Shown here in pieces: positions 1 through 11,885 of a DNA stretch of 64,000 nt. Position numbers and translations under genes: made by a program. Every line of letters starts with the position of its first letter. The stretch's first letter is position 1. Under the pieces are notes generated by a model that was not told the DNA's origin, ran no database searches, and saw nothing but the letters and a program-made list of their open reading frames with translations. The DNA is from Polytrichum commune (lineage: Eukaryota > Streptophyta > Polytrichopsida > Polytrichales > Polytrichaceae): assembly GCA_950295325.1 (NCBI GenBank), contig OX485805.1, positions 29,871,501-29,935,500 of the forward strand. Reading direction: 5' to 3'.

Positions 1-68
1 AGTTCAAATTCACTTGACATAGCCTAGAAGAAAAATACACATCCCATATATGTATCTTGTAATTCAAA

Positions 69-463
69 CTCTCATTAAACATTGTTTTATACACCCATGT
101 GATACCCTAGTTGCAGGAGGTCACAAAAGTCAAGATTGATGGGTAATCCCTGTGCACCATTTTCTTCGTTGATGTGTCGGCAAGAAGGAGTAAACTAAGA
201 AGAAGAAGAAACGCTGACCATGTGATCAGCGTGATTGGAATGCCCGTTCGACCCACCCTTGGCATTAAACCCTCAGGGCATACGGTAATACAAGTGGTGC
301 AGGACTACTAACCCCTCTCGGGGTGGGCACACTCATTAAACATTGTTTTATACTCCCATGTGATACCCTAGTTGCAGGAGGTCACAAAAGTCAAGATTGA
401 TGGGTAATCCATGTGCACCATTTTCTTCATTAATGTGTCGGCAAGAAGGAGTCAACTACATGA
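69..463. repeat. Near-identical direct duplication (two ~130-bp copies)
   Basis: The segment at about 69-200 recurs at about 330-463 with only a few mismatches (both contain CATGTGATACCCTAGTTGC). The copies are separated by about 130 bp of unrelated sequence. The high identity suggests a recent local duplication, or two copies of a dispersed repeat. No coding sequence is recognised here, and nothing further is recognised at 464-836. Confidence 0.75.
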
Positions 464-836
464 CATTAAGCATTATTAACCTCAAAGGACCAACTTCAGA
501 ATATACTCTCTCTTTTTCTTTTTTTCCCGAATGACCCTTACAGCAACCCAGAAGCTGAGCCTCAGATTCTTTTCAACTCTTACACAATCAAGTTTGTTGG
601 CTGATCTTCACCGTATTTTGTGGACTGTGGTCTTTATATATATAAGTCTAGCATGAAGGGAGGGAGAAAAATAAGAAGAAAACAAACATAATACACCGTC
701 GGTGAGCATTCGTGAGTCCCAAGAACAATACATTATCTCTATCATCTTGAGCGTTATGAAACTTGAAGGGGCACCAAATTTGACGGATAAAAGGAGTGTG
801 TCTTGAGTTAGAACTAGAGTCATCCAACTTCCCTAA

Positions 837-1329
837 GGGCCACTTCACACACGCGCCAAGAGCCGTGACCATGAAATTGTGAGAGCCCAAAAGAAAGTGT
901 CCAAAGGCCGTCCTAAGATACCTCCAAAACCATGTAGCGTCGTCACGGATCCTTGAGTGTAGTGTGAAGTCATATGTGACGGGGTCCTCAACCAAATGCT
1001 ATTTCAATGAATCTCTTTTCATACAGGTCTTCATACATGATAAAATAGGATAAATCAACAGTTGTGAGCATTCGGAGTGTCACAGTCTCCCGGTTTTGTG
1101 TTAGGCTTACCTCCAAGAGGTGGTTTTTGAAAATAGTCCTAGTGACCATGATACATGATACATGATCCATTTGATCCATGTACACTTTACATCCATCTTG
1201 CATTCACATACCCCATCGGTCCCTCAAGCGTAGTGTGAAGCGAACTTGGACCGGCTTCGTCTTTTCCACCAATGAGAGTGCTTGAAGTGTGATAGTCACG
1301 GGCTCTCAATCTCGTGTGTGAAGTGGCCC
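837..1329. mobile_element. Tourist-like (PIF/Harbinger-type) MITE, family A copy 1
   Basis: A 493-bp element with terminal inverted repeats GGGCCACTTCACACACG and CGTGTGTGAAGTGGCCC. It is flanked on both sides by TAA (834-836 and 1330-1332), the 3-bp TWA target duplication typical of PIF/Harbinger insertions. It has no coding capacity. The intact ends make this a confident boundary call; placing it in the Harbinger superfamily rests on TSD length and the GGGCC terminus. Confidence 0.85.
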
Positions 1330-1525
1330 TAATCCTTGGAGTGGTGGAGAGGGGGCTGCACTTTGGATTATGATATTGACCGCAAATTCCAAATTAATTT
1401 TTTAATTTTTTTTTAAAAAAAAAACTTCAATAACTTGTAAGCTAGGCTCCTAAACTACACATAGTTCTAGTGCCAACTGAATTTGCCCATGCACTCCATG
1501 GGTGGATGTTCACAATATGTACCAA

Positions 1526-2028
1526 GGGTGGATGTCCACACACGAGACTGAGAGCCCGTGACCATTACACTTCAAGCACTCTCATTGGTGGAAAAGGCAA
1601 AGTCGGTCCAAGTTCACTTCACACTACACTTGAGGGACCAACGGAGTATGTGAATGCAAGATGGATGTAAAGTGTACATGGATTCCTACATGGCACCAAA
1701 TGGATCGTGTATCATGGTCACTTGGACTATTTTCAAAAAGCACCTTTTGGAGGTAGGCCTAACACAAAACCGGGAGACCATGACACTTTAAATGTTCACA
1801 ACCGTTGACTTATTCTATTCTATCAGGTGTGAGGGCCCCGCATGAATAGAAATTCATTGTAATAGCATTTGGTTGAGGACCCCGTCACATATGACTTCAC
1901 ACTACACTTGAGGATCCATGACCACGCAAGATGATTTTGGAAGGTGCATTGGGATGGCCTTTGGACACTTTCTTTTGGGCTCTCACAATCCCATGGTCAC
2001 GGCTCTTGGCTCGTGTGTGAAGTGGCCC
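1526..2028. mobile_element. Tourist-like MITE, family A copy 2 (inverted relative to copy 1)
   Basis: The reverse complement of family A copy 1. The right end CGTGTGTGAAGTGGCCC is intact and followed by TAA. The left end near 1526 has degenerated (GGGTGGATGTCCACACACG). Together with copy 1 it makes an inverted repeat with ~500-bp arms and a ~195-bp loop. Confidence 0.75.
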
Positions 2029-2031
2029 TAA

Positions 2032-5000
2032 ATCTTCCATCTCATTACTATTCCAAAGCATCAATATGAACCCCATTTTTTAAGGGAGATAAAAATTAAA
2101 AGATTAAAAGAAGAAGAAGAAGAAGAAGAAGAAGAAGAAGAAGAAGAATGGCGGGCAGCCCTTCCCCAAAACAAAAAGTGGTAAACATAACCCAAATTTT
2201 GATGTGGAACCATGCAAGCCATGCAGACTGGGCCGAAGTTCAAGGGGCATAATATGGATATCCCAATAACCGGGCCGGGAAATGCCTCCCGGGATTTCCT
2301 CGGGTAGGGGGTCCCATCCATGGAATATACCGGGTGGAATATGTTCCACCCACAGCCAGCTTAGCGGCCCCGCATTGCCACGTTGGCATCTGACATCATC
2401 AGACTGGGTCCCTGTGACGACGTCAGCATGCCACGTTATCAAGCCTTTGGAAAAGCATGGTTAATTTTAGACTGGATGATCCAGCCTGCATAGGATATGC
2501 TAGACTTCAAGGACTTGAGAGTTAAAGACTAGCATGCCGGAATGGTTCGATCCTTCACAAGCCTTTCCAAGTTGGATGTAGACTAAGTTATGTTAAGTTA
2601 AGCTAGTACTCAAGCTCACTCGTGTTGTGCCTAATTTTGATATTGAAATGGATGGATGGATGGATGGATGGTTGACGTGAGAACCGTGACCGCTTTTTCA
2701 TCCTTTTGAAATAGAATAAACTACGGGTATATTTCGAAATCTTGACATGTCATCAACACATCATGTGCCAATTTGGAATGGATTATTTACGTGCCCGAAT
2801 TCATGGACAAATTGGTCTTTCCGGCACCCACATGGTCCTACCAAAGGCGTGCCACCTATGGCCGTGGATGGTATCCTAACCTTACATTCAAAGCATATCC
2901 TTTGGAGTTTTACATTATCAATGACTATGTACATAGGGTAGTCCACACAATGAGTCATCGATCCTTTCCACACAATACGTAAAAAAAATAAAAATAAAAA
3001 ATAAAAAAGTTTACCCAAAGGTCAAGGCATCATATTCCATCCCAAACGACTTTATGCTTTAATTCACCTCATTCCCTTGCGTTGACTCTTGGATTAGGAG
3101 GTTTTATAAGGAGTTCTTGGTCTTTGTACACCAATATATGCAATTGAAATACCTTCAAAAATAGATTGCCTCTTTATCCATGTAAATTACCTTGGATCAA
3201 AATCATAATATAGAAACTTCTGACTTTGTTTATTCTTCCATATTGCCACAATAATCAATAGATAGATAGTTAGATATATAGAACCATGTATCTTGTTATT
3301 GTGGTAATAAACATCTAAAATAGTGCATAATGTCGATAAACCATCGTGGGACAACTTAATTGCACATAACAATGTAGCTTCCAAAGAGGGATGTCATGCA
3401 CATCAACTTCAAAAAGTTAATGGTAGACATTGTGAACACTGAGGTAGATGGTGCTAAAACCGTAATTTTAAACATTACATATATGCATGTATGTGTGTGT
3501 GTGTGTGTAGATCTATATCATTCATATGGTTTTTTTTGTTAACAATCAACATGGGATTCCAATGCACCAAAGGATGTTTTATTTGAATTTTATATGTAGA
3601 AGTTGTAAGGATTCAAAGTTTTACTACACTAATAATCCCAATCAGTGCATGTGGCACTAATTCCTGAAACACACTTTATTTTGCCAAGTCTCAAAATTAG
3701 CAAGGGCTGAATTATTTTAATGAGTGATACTAAATTCATGAATACATGCTCATTCACCATACATTTCATGGGGTTTAGTCGTGCTCTAAGGCACTTGTAG
3801 AGCAATTAAAAAGCTTCAAACACATGTGTTGTCAATTTATAGTGGTAGGATGAATAATGCCGGTACTTTTAGTATCACCTTTACTAATTTTCCATACACA
3901 CTATTAGCCCTCCCTCACTAACTGAGATAATCAATGTAGTTGATGACCCAAAACCAACATTGGAGCTTGATGTTAGGGTGGTGAATATTCTCAAAACCAA
4001 CATGTACTTACAATGCAACATTCTTGGTTTTGGATCATGTAATGGTTTTAGCAAGGTCAAATGCTTAAGTGAATGCTAGACAAGGAAAAAATATATTATT
4101 AAAAAAACAAAAAAAACAAAAAAAAAACACTTTGTCATGTTAGTGGAAGGAATTTCTTCCATAAAGTGCACCTCTCATGTATCCATACATGTGCATATCT
4201 TCCATAGGTTTGTGATAATTTCATTTGAAATGTGGGTCAAATGTATATCATTGGACTAATGCAAGACCTTTGAACCTCATTCCAATGTTGTATTATCTTT
4301 ACAAATTAATCTCCTACCTACATACTATTTTAGGGCTTTGCATTGCATGATGATTAGGGGTATGATCCTCTGCAATCATATGCTCTCATCCATGGGATCT
4401 ACATAAACTTGTCCCTTGGAGAGATGAGAATGAGGCCAATTATTCTCCAGGTTGACATTTTTATGTTTTTCGATGATTTGACTCTAAAAATGACAACAAC
4501 TACTTAAATTAGTCTATTGGGGCCAAATTGGAATGAAGCACCCCTCACTTTATAAGATAATATCAAATTATTTTTAAAATTGATCAAAGCCCCAAAATTC
4601 GGTCTCATGTGAAATGGTAGTGGGTGATCCCACTAGGATCAACATTTCTTCTCTCTCTCTCTCTCTCTCTCTCTCTGGTAGTGGATGTAAACATGCTTGC
4701 TTTGTGACCCCCCCCCCCCGCCTTACAATGGAATTTCAAGTTGGCAATAAAGATAATAACACCTAGATTATATGAGTATATTATGGTTGGCGTTGTTTGA
4801 GGAACCAAATATTGGATATTAAATTGACCAAAAAAAATTTTAAAAAGAAAAGGAATGTCAATGTATGGCTTGGTACATATTTGCAATAGGTGGACCATAT
4901 GTTGGTTTGTTAGTATGATTTGACAAAACCAAGTTGCTTCTATTATGGCTTTTGAAGCTCCATGCATTCACTTTCCATATCAACAAAACTATAAAATTTT

Positions 5001-5840
5001 AAATTTTACTTTGGTTGGCCCAACATTATCAAGTTGCGTGGTTGTGTTCCGTTCTATATTTGGCATATGAGATGGGCCTCCACTTTCTTATCTCCATGGG
5101 AATAAACTCATAAAACATGAAGAAATTGACTTTGGTACGAATAATGACTAGTGTCAGTTTGAATAGTAAGGATATTGCGAACAATGTCGGCATTTTCAAC
5201 GCTACATATGTTATTGAAAATAGATACATGGAATAATATTGTGATGACCAATGTTTCCTGCAAATATTCTTGGGATGAACAATACTTTCTGCGCATAGTG
5301 CCAAGAGTATAACCCCACCAAAATTCTCAAGTTCAACATAATATATGAATAGTAAGTGGATATTCCCAATCTAAGATATAGTTGACATGTTCCAGGGTTA
5401 TGAAGACGACCCACTTGTCTCAATAATGTTGTGGACTTTCTAATATGATAACACCATTGGCCTATTCAAATAAGCATAGAAGTATGTATTTACTAATCGT
5501 AACTTCACCTTTATTAGGTAGTTGTGTAGCAGGTGTTTTTGGTTGTTTTCTTGGTTTGCAAGGAACTGCATTAAAGCAATACCAAATGTTGATATCGAGT
5601 GCCCATGTCACTTTTGCATTGGAATGATCATACATAAGATTGTCACTCTTGTGATTGCTTTAATGTACCGGACACTTGAGTCAAGGGCAGTCCGATTGTG
5701 AGGTTCCGAATATATTGGGATAGAAAATGCACCTTAAATGATGAAACATGCTGCGTGATACTTGAGTGACTGCCATTGTTGTGTCTTTGTTTACGTTATT
5801 TTATTTTATGTGATGAGGAGGTCGTGGGCCAATATTCTTA
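2032..5840. other. Gene-free stretch with microsatellites
   Basis: No convincing gene is seen. It contains an (AAG)n tract at 2108-2148, a GGAT-type tract near 2645-2671, a (TG)n tract near 3493-3510, a (CT)n tract near 4647-4677 and a C homopolymer near 4707-4718. The open frames are short and low-complexity. Confidence 0.6.
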
Positions 5841-6207
5841 GGGCAAGCCCAATGGCCCTGGATCCACATCTGCATCTGCACTTTTTCATCCGCGATGCAG
5901 ATGCAGATCCAGGTAAGAGGCCCAGTGGTCCATGTTAAGGATAATTTCGGATGAAAATTTAAGCAGGAACTGACGCCCTCCCTGCACAACGTCGACTTGT
6001 GCAGGGAGTCTGCTATTTCAATAAGACGCGGTACTTGTCAGATAAGACAAGCCAACTGCCGACTTCATAGTGCATGCCCTTCCCTTGCATTGGAGCAACT
6101 TTTGCTTGTATGCAGGCATGATTGGCCGACTTACCTGCATTTGCTTCTGCATCCCACTTTCCGTTCCCGGATGCAGACGCAGGTGCAGGAAGTCATTGGG
6201 CTTGCTC
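5841..6207. mobile_element. Tourist-like MITE, family B
   Basis: The termini are GGGCAAGCCCAATGG at the left and TCATTGGGCTTGCTC at the right, flanked by TTA on both sides (5838-5840 and 6208-6210). The interior holds inverted GATGCAGATGCAGATCC/TGCATCTGC-type segments, so the whole 367 bp can fold on itself. The 3-bp TTA duplication fits PIF/Harbinger mobilisation. Confidence 0.75.
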
Positions 6208-6210
6208 TTA

Positions 6211-7647
6211 TGCCCCCTTCCCACTTGACTTTAGCTAAGCCTAAAAGTTGGTTCTAAGAACATGGCTTTCACACCATCGAACTATCTAGTCCCGAGCTTA
6301 GTTGGCAAATGATGTGACATGGTTAAAAAGTGGAGGTTCTAAGTGTCAAGCACTGACCCTCCCATCGGTATCTAGACATGAGGCAAGAATGTAGGACCTT
6401 TAAAAGTGTCGACTCTTGCCTTTGTGATTGGTTGTTTTTAGTTTTAACTTTGAGGGCACGAGGAGCTTCATTAACAAGAACCGATGGTAAGATAGACGAG
6501 TAGTAAGGCATTTGGGGATGGGACAAAAACTACCCAACATGTCATTGCTTGATAAATAAAATAATGAACATGTGTGAAAACTACTTAGCTGAAATCTACT
6601 TGAAAATCTTTGGAGCAAGTTCTTGTAGGTGCATTGGGATAGCTAGATGCATCTGCTATAACCGAGAGAGCTTTACCTGGTTTTTAGAAGACTTTGGTTA
6701 TTTGGTAAAGTTAGGTGGGAAGGAGACATTAGGAAAGTATGTGGCTGGCCTCCAAAGGGGTGGAGATTGGGTTCCAATTGAAACGTTGAGAATGTTTGAT
6801 TTGATATGAATTGTCAAATCAAAAATTAACAACCTAGGGTAGGATTGTCAATTTTGATTGTAGTATATTAGTATAGGTTCAATCACCGAGAAATTTTGTA
6901 GTGGAAGGATAGTTAACAAGACTTTACATTCACACGACATGATGAATTTATTCCATAAATCACTTCCTTATTTCACTATTCTTCAACACATACTTAATCA
7001 AGTTATAGCTCCTGGCCAAAGAGTAAATCAGATATCATAATTGCTAGATATTATGATGGTTTCAAACTCTAATGACCTTTTGGATTCAAGATGCAATCAA
7101 TTTGTCTTATGAATATATCTATGAACCCTATTTAAATTGAAATTAGACATGTGTTGTTTTTGGATCAAAATCTCATACAACATGACCTCCAAAGTAAAGA
7201 CATGATGGATATGTACTTCATAGAGATATTTGCTAAATGAACCATCATTTCTTTCCATTCTTGTGCATAGTTAATTTCATTAAATCCAATGTGTCCATGC
7301 ATGAATCCGAGGGGGGGGGGGGGAGGGGATTATAGAAAATTACCAAACATCATTTGACCAAAGGTATTGTGATCAAAGATTATGAGAAATAAGCCACTTA
7401 GGACCCATCTACCTTTGCTTTTCCTAGCTTGTATATTGGGAGTTCGACCAATTGAAGGGGAGGGGGTTGGGAAGGGGAAAAAAAAACAAACACCGTAAAA
7501 AGACACATTAGCACAACAATAGGAAGGGAACTTTATTTACAATGTTAAAAAATCAAAACATGCTAGCTTCACGTAATCCTCTCACAAGGATTCAAATGGG
7601 GATGTCATATGTTAGAGGTAGAGCATGCAGACATATACGAGTACAAT
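6211..7647. other. Gene-free stretch
   Basis: No gene or structured element is recognised. A G homopolymer with one interruption lies near 7310-7328. The short open frames show no recognisable motif. Confidence 0.5.
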
Positions 7648-8729
7648 CCAACCTCGTTAATACGACACCCTCGATATTACGACACATTTTTGCGAGTCCA
7701 AACTTTTTACTCCAAAACTCCCTCTTTTATACAGTCGCGACACCTGATAATGCGACATTTAGAATCTCCATTTTGTCATATTGAAGAGGTAGTTAATGCT
7801 AAAATTCCTTTCATCTATGTCATGTGCATCTAACATACATCCATTTTCACTTGGGAACTACTTGGGAACTTCACTTACCATTGAAAACTTAATGAGGATT
7901 AGGGTCACTGATGTAGAATGGACATGGTAAGGGTTAGCGTGGCTTGCGACACCAGAGATCTTTGGCTTCCTGTTTCAAGAGTTCTCAAGAACATTTGTAT
8001 GTATTTGGAGTTATAAGTTATTATTCCATACCATCTATATTGCTCAAACTCATTATATATATTTTAAAGCTCATATCACTTATGTTTTTGTATTCCCTCG
8101 ATAATATGACAACTTTACGCCATTTGTCATATTAATGAGAAGACGACACCTCGATAATATGAGTTTTTTGTGTGTTTCCCAAACGTGTCATACTAAAGAG
8201 GGAGGACAGTCGAGTTATAGAGTACACTTATAAAAGAGGGAGAAAAATCTCCATGCAAGGCATTCATAACTTTTTAGTTCATAACTCCCTCTTTTATACA
8301 ATTGCGACACCCGATAATGCGACATTTAGAATCTCCGTTTCGTCATATTGAAGAGGTAGCTAATGCTAAAATTCCTTTCATCTATGTCATGTGCATCTAA
8401 CATACATCCATTTTCACTTGGGAACTTCACGTATCATTGAAAACTTAATGAGGATTAGGGTTATTAATGTAGAATGGACATGGTAAGGGTTAACATGGCT
8501 TGTGGCACCAAAGATCTTTGGCCTCTTGTTTCAAGAGTTCTTGAGAACATTTGTATTTATTTGGAGTTATAAGTGATTATTTCATACCATCTATAGTGCT
8601 CAAACTCATTGCATATATATTTTAAGCTCATATCACTTATGTTTTCGTATTCCTTCGATAATATGACAACTTTACGCCAATTGTCATATTAATGAGAAGA
8701 CGACACCTCAATAATATGAGTTTTAGCAC
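7648..8729. mobile_element. Tandemly duplicated pogo/Tigger-like non-autonomous DNA transposon remnant
   Basis: The left end near 7648 reads CAATCCAACCTCGTTAATAC and is followed by repeated GATAATACGACAC-like units. This resembles the CAGT..AACCTC..ATAA termini of plant pogo (Tc1/mariner) elements. A block beginning AACTCCCTCTTTTATACA at 7716 recurs at 8283, offset 567 bp, with high identity over ~445 bp. No transposase is present. Family placement comes from memory of terminal motifs; the duplication itself is direct observation. Confidence 0.45.
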
Positions 8730-8734
8730 TTAGG

Positions 8735-8818
8735 GGTTATGAATGCCCTGTGGTGTACAGTTATAAAACAGGGAGAAAAATCTCCATGCAAGGCATTCAT
8801 AACCCCCCCCCCCCCCCC
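8735..8818. repeat. Short hairpin ending in a C homopolymer
   Basis: GGGGTTATGAATGCC (about 8734) pairs with GGCATTCATAACCCC (about 8792). The right arm runs straight into a run of about 16 C. A near copy of the inner segment AGGGAGAAAAATCTCCATGC occurs at 8236, suggesting this is an end of the preceding duplicated element. Confidence 0.5.
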
Positions 8819-8920
8819 AAATGGAGCCTCTGTCTCTGCAAGCACCATGGCAGTTTCTGCCAACAATTACACCGAGACACCGACCACCTCACCATTGCCG
8901 CTTAGCGGCACCTTCATTGT

Positions 8921-9187
8921 GTAAGACGCTTCAAATCCTCACTTGTGATTGGTCAAAAGGCTGAAATTGGCCCTAACCCCTTTACATCTACAGGCCGGGC
9001 CAATTCATTGTGTAAGAGGTTTGAAATCCTCACCTGTGATTGGCCAAAAGGCTGAAATTGGCCCCAACCCCTTTACACCTAGAGGCCGGGCCAATTCATT
9101 ATGTAAGAGGCTTGAACTCCTCACTTGTGATTGCCCTAAGGGTTGAATTGGCCCCAACCCCTTTACATCTAGAGGCCGGGCCGATTT
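8921..9187. repeat. 91-bp minisatellite, three tandem copies
   Basis: Three head-to-tail units share the landmark GTAAGA at 8921, 9012 and 9103, a constant 91-bp period. Each contains CTGAAATTGGCC-like, CCCCTTTACA and AGGCCGGGCCAATTC segments. Ninety-one is not a multiple of three, so a coding repeat is unlikely. Confidence 0.85.
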
Positions 9188-9662
9188 GGTGGTATGAATT
9201 TTTTAATCAAAAAATGCATGGTATGACACAACCCAACCTCATTGAATTGAGTGCACACAAAGTGGAAAGCCAATTCTTGGCCTCGAGGCCAATGTCAAAT
9301 TTCAATAAAAAAAAAACTTTCTTTATTAAAACATGGTTTTTTTAGCGATCCATATCCATTGGATTATGTGGAAATATGAACGGCTCTATGCTAGATTATG
9401 CTAGATCCGTTGGATTATGCTAGATTTATTGAATCGACCTAGCTTCTTGGCCCTAAGGCCTTTACATATGGGAAAATTGGCCCCCATTATAGTCTTATCA
9501 TAATGTGTAGTTGAGGCCGGCCTCCAACCCAAAAGGGGCTGAAATTTCATGCAATCGGCCTCAAATAAGGAATGAGTGTATGGGCTGGTTCGCCCAAGTA
9601 CGCTATTCCTCTCCCCCTATGGCTGCATAGCCTCCCTGGTGAGCCAACATAGGTCCCACTTA
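9188..9662. other. Gene-free stretch upstream of the Harbinger element
   Basis: No gene is seen. Short repeats of TTGGATTATG(C/T) occur at 9359-9430. GTGTATGGGCTGGTTCGCCC near 9577 matches the arms of the hairpin at 49011-49092, so it is probably a fragment of the same repeat family. Confidence 0.4.
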
Positions 9663-11849
9663 GGGCCGGTTTACATCATGGACCATGAAGTCGGACCATG
9701 GAAGATGGTTTTTTTCCATGGTCCGACTTCATGGTCCAACTTCCATGGTTTGACTTCTTAAAGATTTCATTGACAAAACCCTTTGGGCCCTCATTAGGAG
9801 TAAACCGAATGTGGACCGAGAGAAATGACCATGCATCAAAAAACAAATGAGTTGGTTTTTTTAATATATGCCCAATAAGAGCAGTTTTGAAAAAAATAAA
9901 AATAAAATCAAGTTTGACCATTATGTTGGCTTTGCTTGTTTCCTCTTGGCTTCACTTCTTGTTTTCGCTTGTTTTCACCTCGAATTTCAACAAGCATGGT
10001 TGCAATGGAGGAGAAAAGAAGGAGCCTTATTTTGCTCTTAGGATTATACATGGTTTTGTACATGCTTCACAAGCATGTTGTGGACATTCAAACATTGTTT
10101 TTGCATGACGAATAAGAGAAGTTTGCAATTTTGAGCTTGATTTATGAGAGTATAGGGCATTAAGATACGAGCATATGGAGATAAAAAGAAAACATATGTA
10201 TGGATTTGTAGACCGTTTGTTGTTGGGTTCGTGGACAGAGAATTTTTTTAGGGAGTGAACTCAAATGAAATACATTACATTCAGATTTTGTGTGAGAATT
10301 AAGCCCATATTCTAAGAAAGATGATACGCGTTTTAGGCACTACAAGAGAAACAATGGTTTTTAGTATAGTGTTTTAGCAAGCATGTGCTAATTGGACCAA
10401 CACTTCATGAAAAAAACGAAATCGACATGTTCCTAGTATAAGTGTTGGAAAATAGTCATTGTTGACACATTGACGCCCCGATGTTGTTTATAGGATGACT
10501 CACATCAATATTAGACAATTTGCCCAATAGATTGTGTGAATTATGGTCGGTAATTTTTAGGGCGTCTATGGAATGAGGTGAAAATGCAGGGAGTCCCGAA
10601 ACAAAATGAGCATTATTCATGTATGATTCCTACATTCTACTATTGGAAAGAGTTCTACATTCTACTAAGGGTTACTTTCGTAATGCAAAAAGGGGTAGCA
10701 ATGTCATTGCATAGGTTGGGTAGCGATGATGGATTACAAAGCATAGGACACTTGTATGGAGTTTACAAGAATACATTGTCAAAAATAATAAGAGAATTTC
10801 GTAGAGCCGTTAGGAACCATTTGCAACCAACTTTTGTACAAACTCCAAGTAGATTGCAATTTAGGATTTTAGCTTCAATGTTTAACCAATTGTATGATAC
10901 ACCTTACACTATAAGGACAATGAATGGGTTACAAATTTATGTTTTTATCTCTGACAGACGACGGAGAAGACTATTATTGTAGAAAGTCTTTTCATTCAAT
11001 AATTTTACATGGAATTGTTGGACCAAATTGTATATAATGTGGAATTATAAATTGAATGGGTATGATTTGTTTACGATTGGGTTGTTCTTCAAGTTATAAG
11101 CATCGGACATGTATAGAAGGAAAATTCCAACCATATAAACTTATAGGAGACGCCGTTTGTCCAGTGAGGCCTAAGATGTAGTGTTCATTTGAAAGTGGAA
11201 ATGCTCCATTATTTGGAAATGAGAGAAATTGGAATTTTATCCAATCTTCAAACATAATATGTGTAGAAATGACACCTAAAATTTTGAAAGGTAGATAGAG
11301 GTTGATAATAAAACGATATGAAAAACCTTTGAAGAAATTGTTTGATATTCTAGCAACTTGCATAGTATTGCACAATTTATGCATTGCAAACAATAAGGGA
11401 TTGTAGATGAATGGATTGTTGAGGTAGAAAATAAACTAGCTAGAAGAATTAATAAGGGAGGATTATGAGATGGCAGTGAACTGTGGTAAGAAAGAACTAT
11501 AATTATTGAAATGGAAAAAGAAATAACTAGGAATAATGTTCAAATTGAAAATGAAGTAAATGATGTAGAAAAAAGATTGTTTTAATTGAAAGAAAATGAA
11601 ATGGAAAATGACCTTCTCCGTGAAGCCATAGTGATGCATTACTGGTATAAAGTCTGTAACAGTACAAACTACGAAATCAAATCTAACATATTAAAAACAA
11701 ACAACGACAGTGAGATTGATATAATACAAAATAACTATAACTTATCTAGAAGAGTAATTTTTTTTGTTTGTGTATGTTCTTCATGAAATTTGTAAATTCT
11801 TAAAATGATGCAAAAAAACTCCAAAAGTACCAACAACATGTTCTAACGG

Positions 11850-11885
<36 letters not shown>

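Noticed and set aside
2061-2442. Minus-strand frames with poly-Ser/poly-Phe
   Set aside because: They are translations of the (AAG)n microsatellite with no conserved flanking sequence.
4605-4967. 120-codon minus-strand frame
   Set aside because: Driven by the (CT)n tract and poly-C; no conserved motif.
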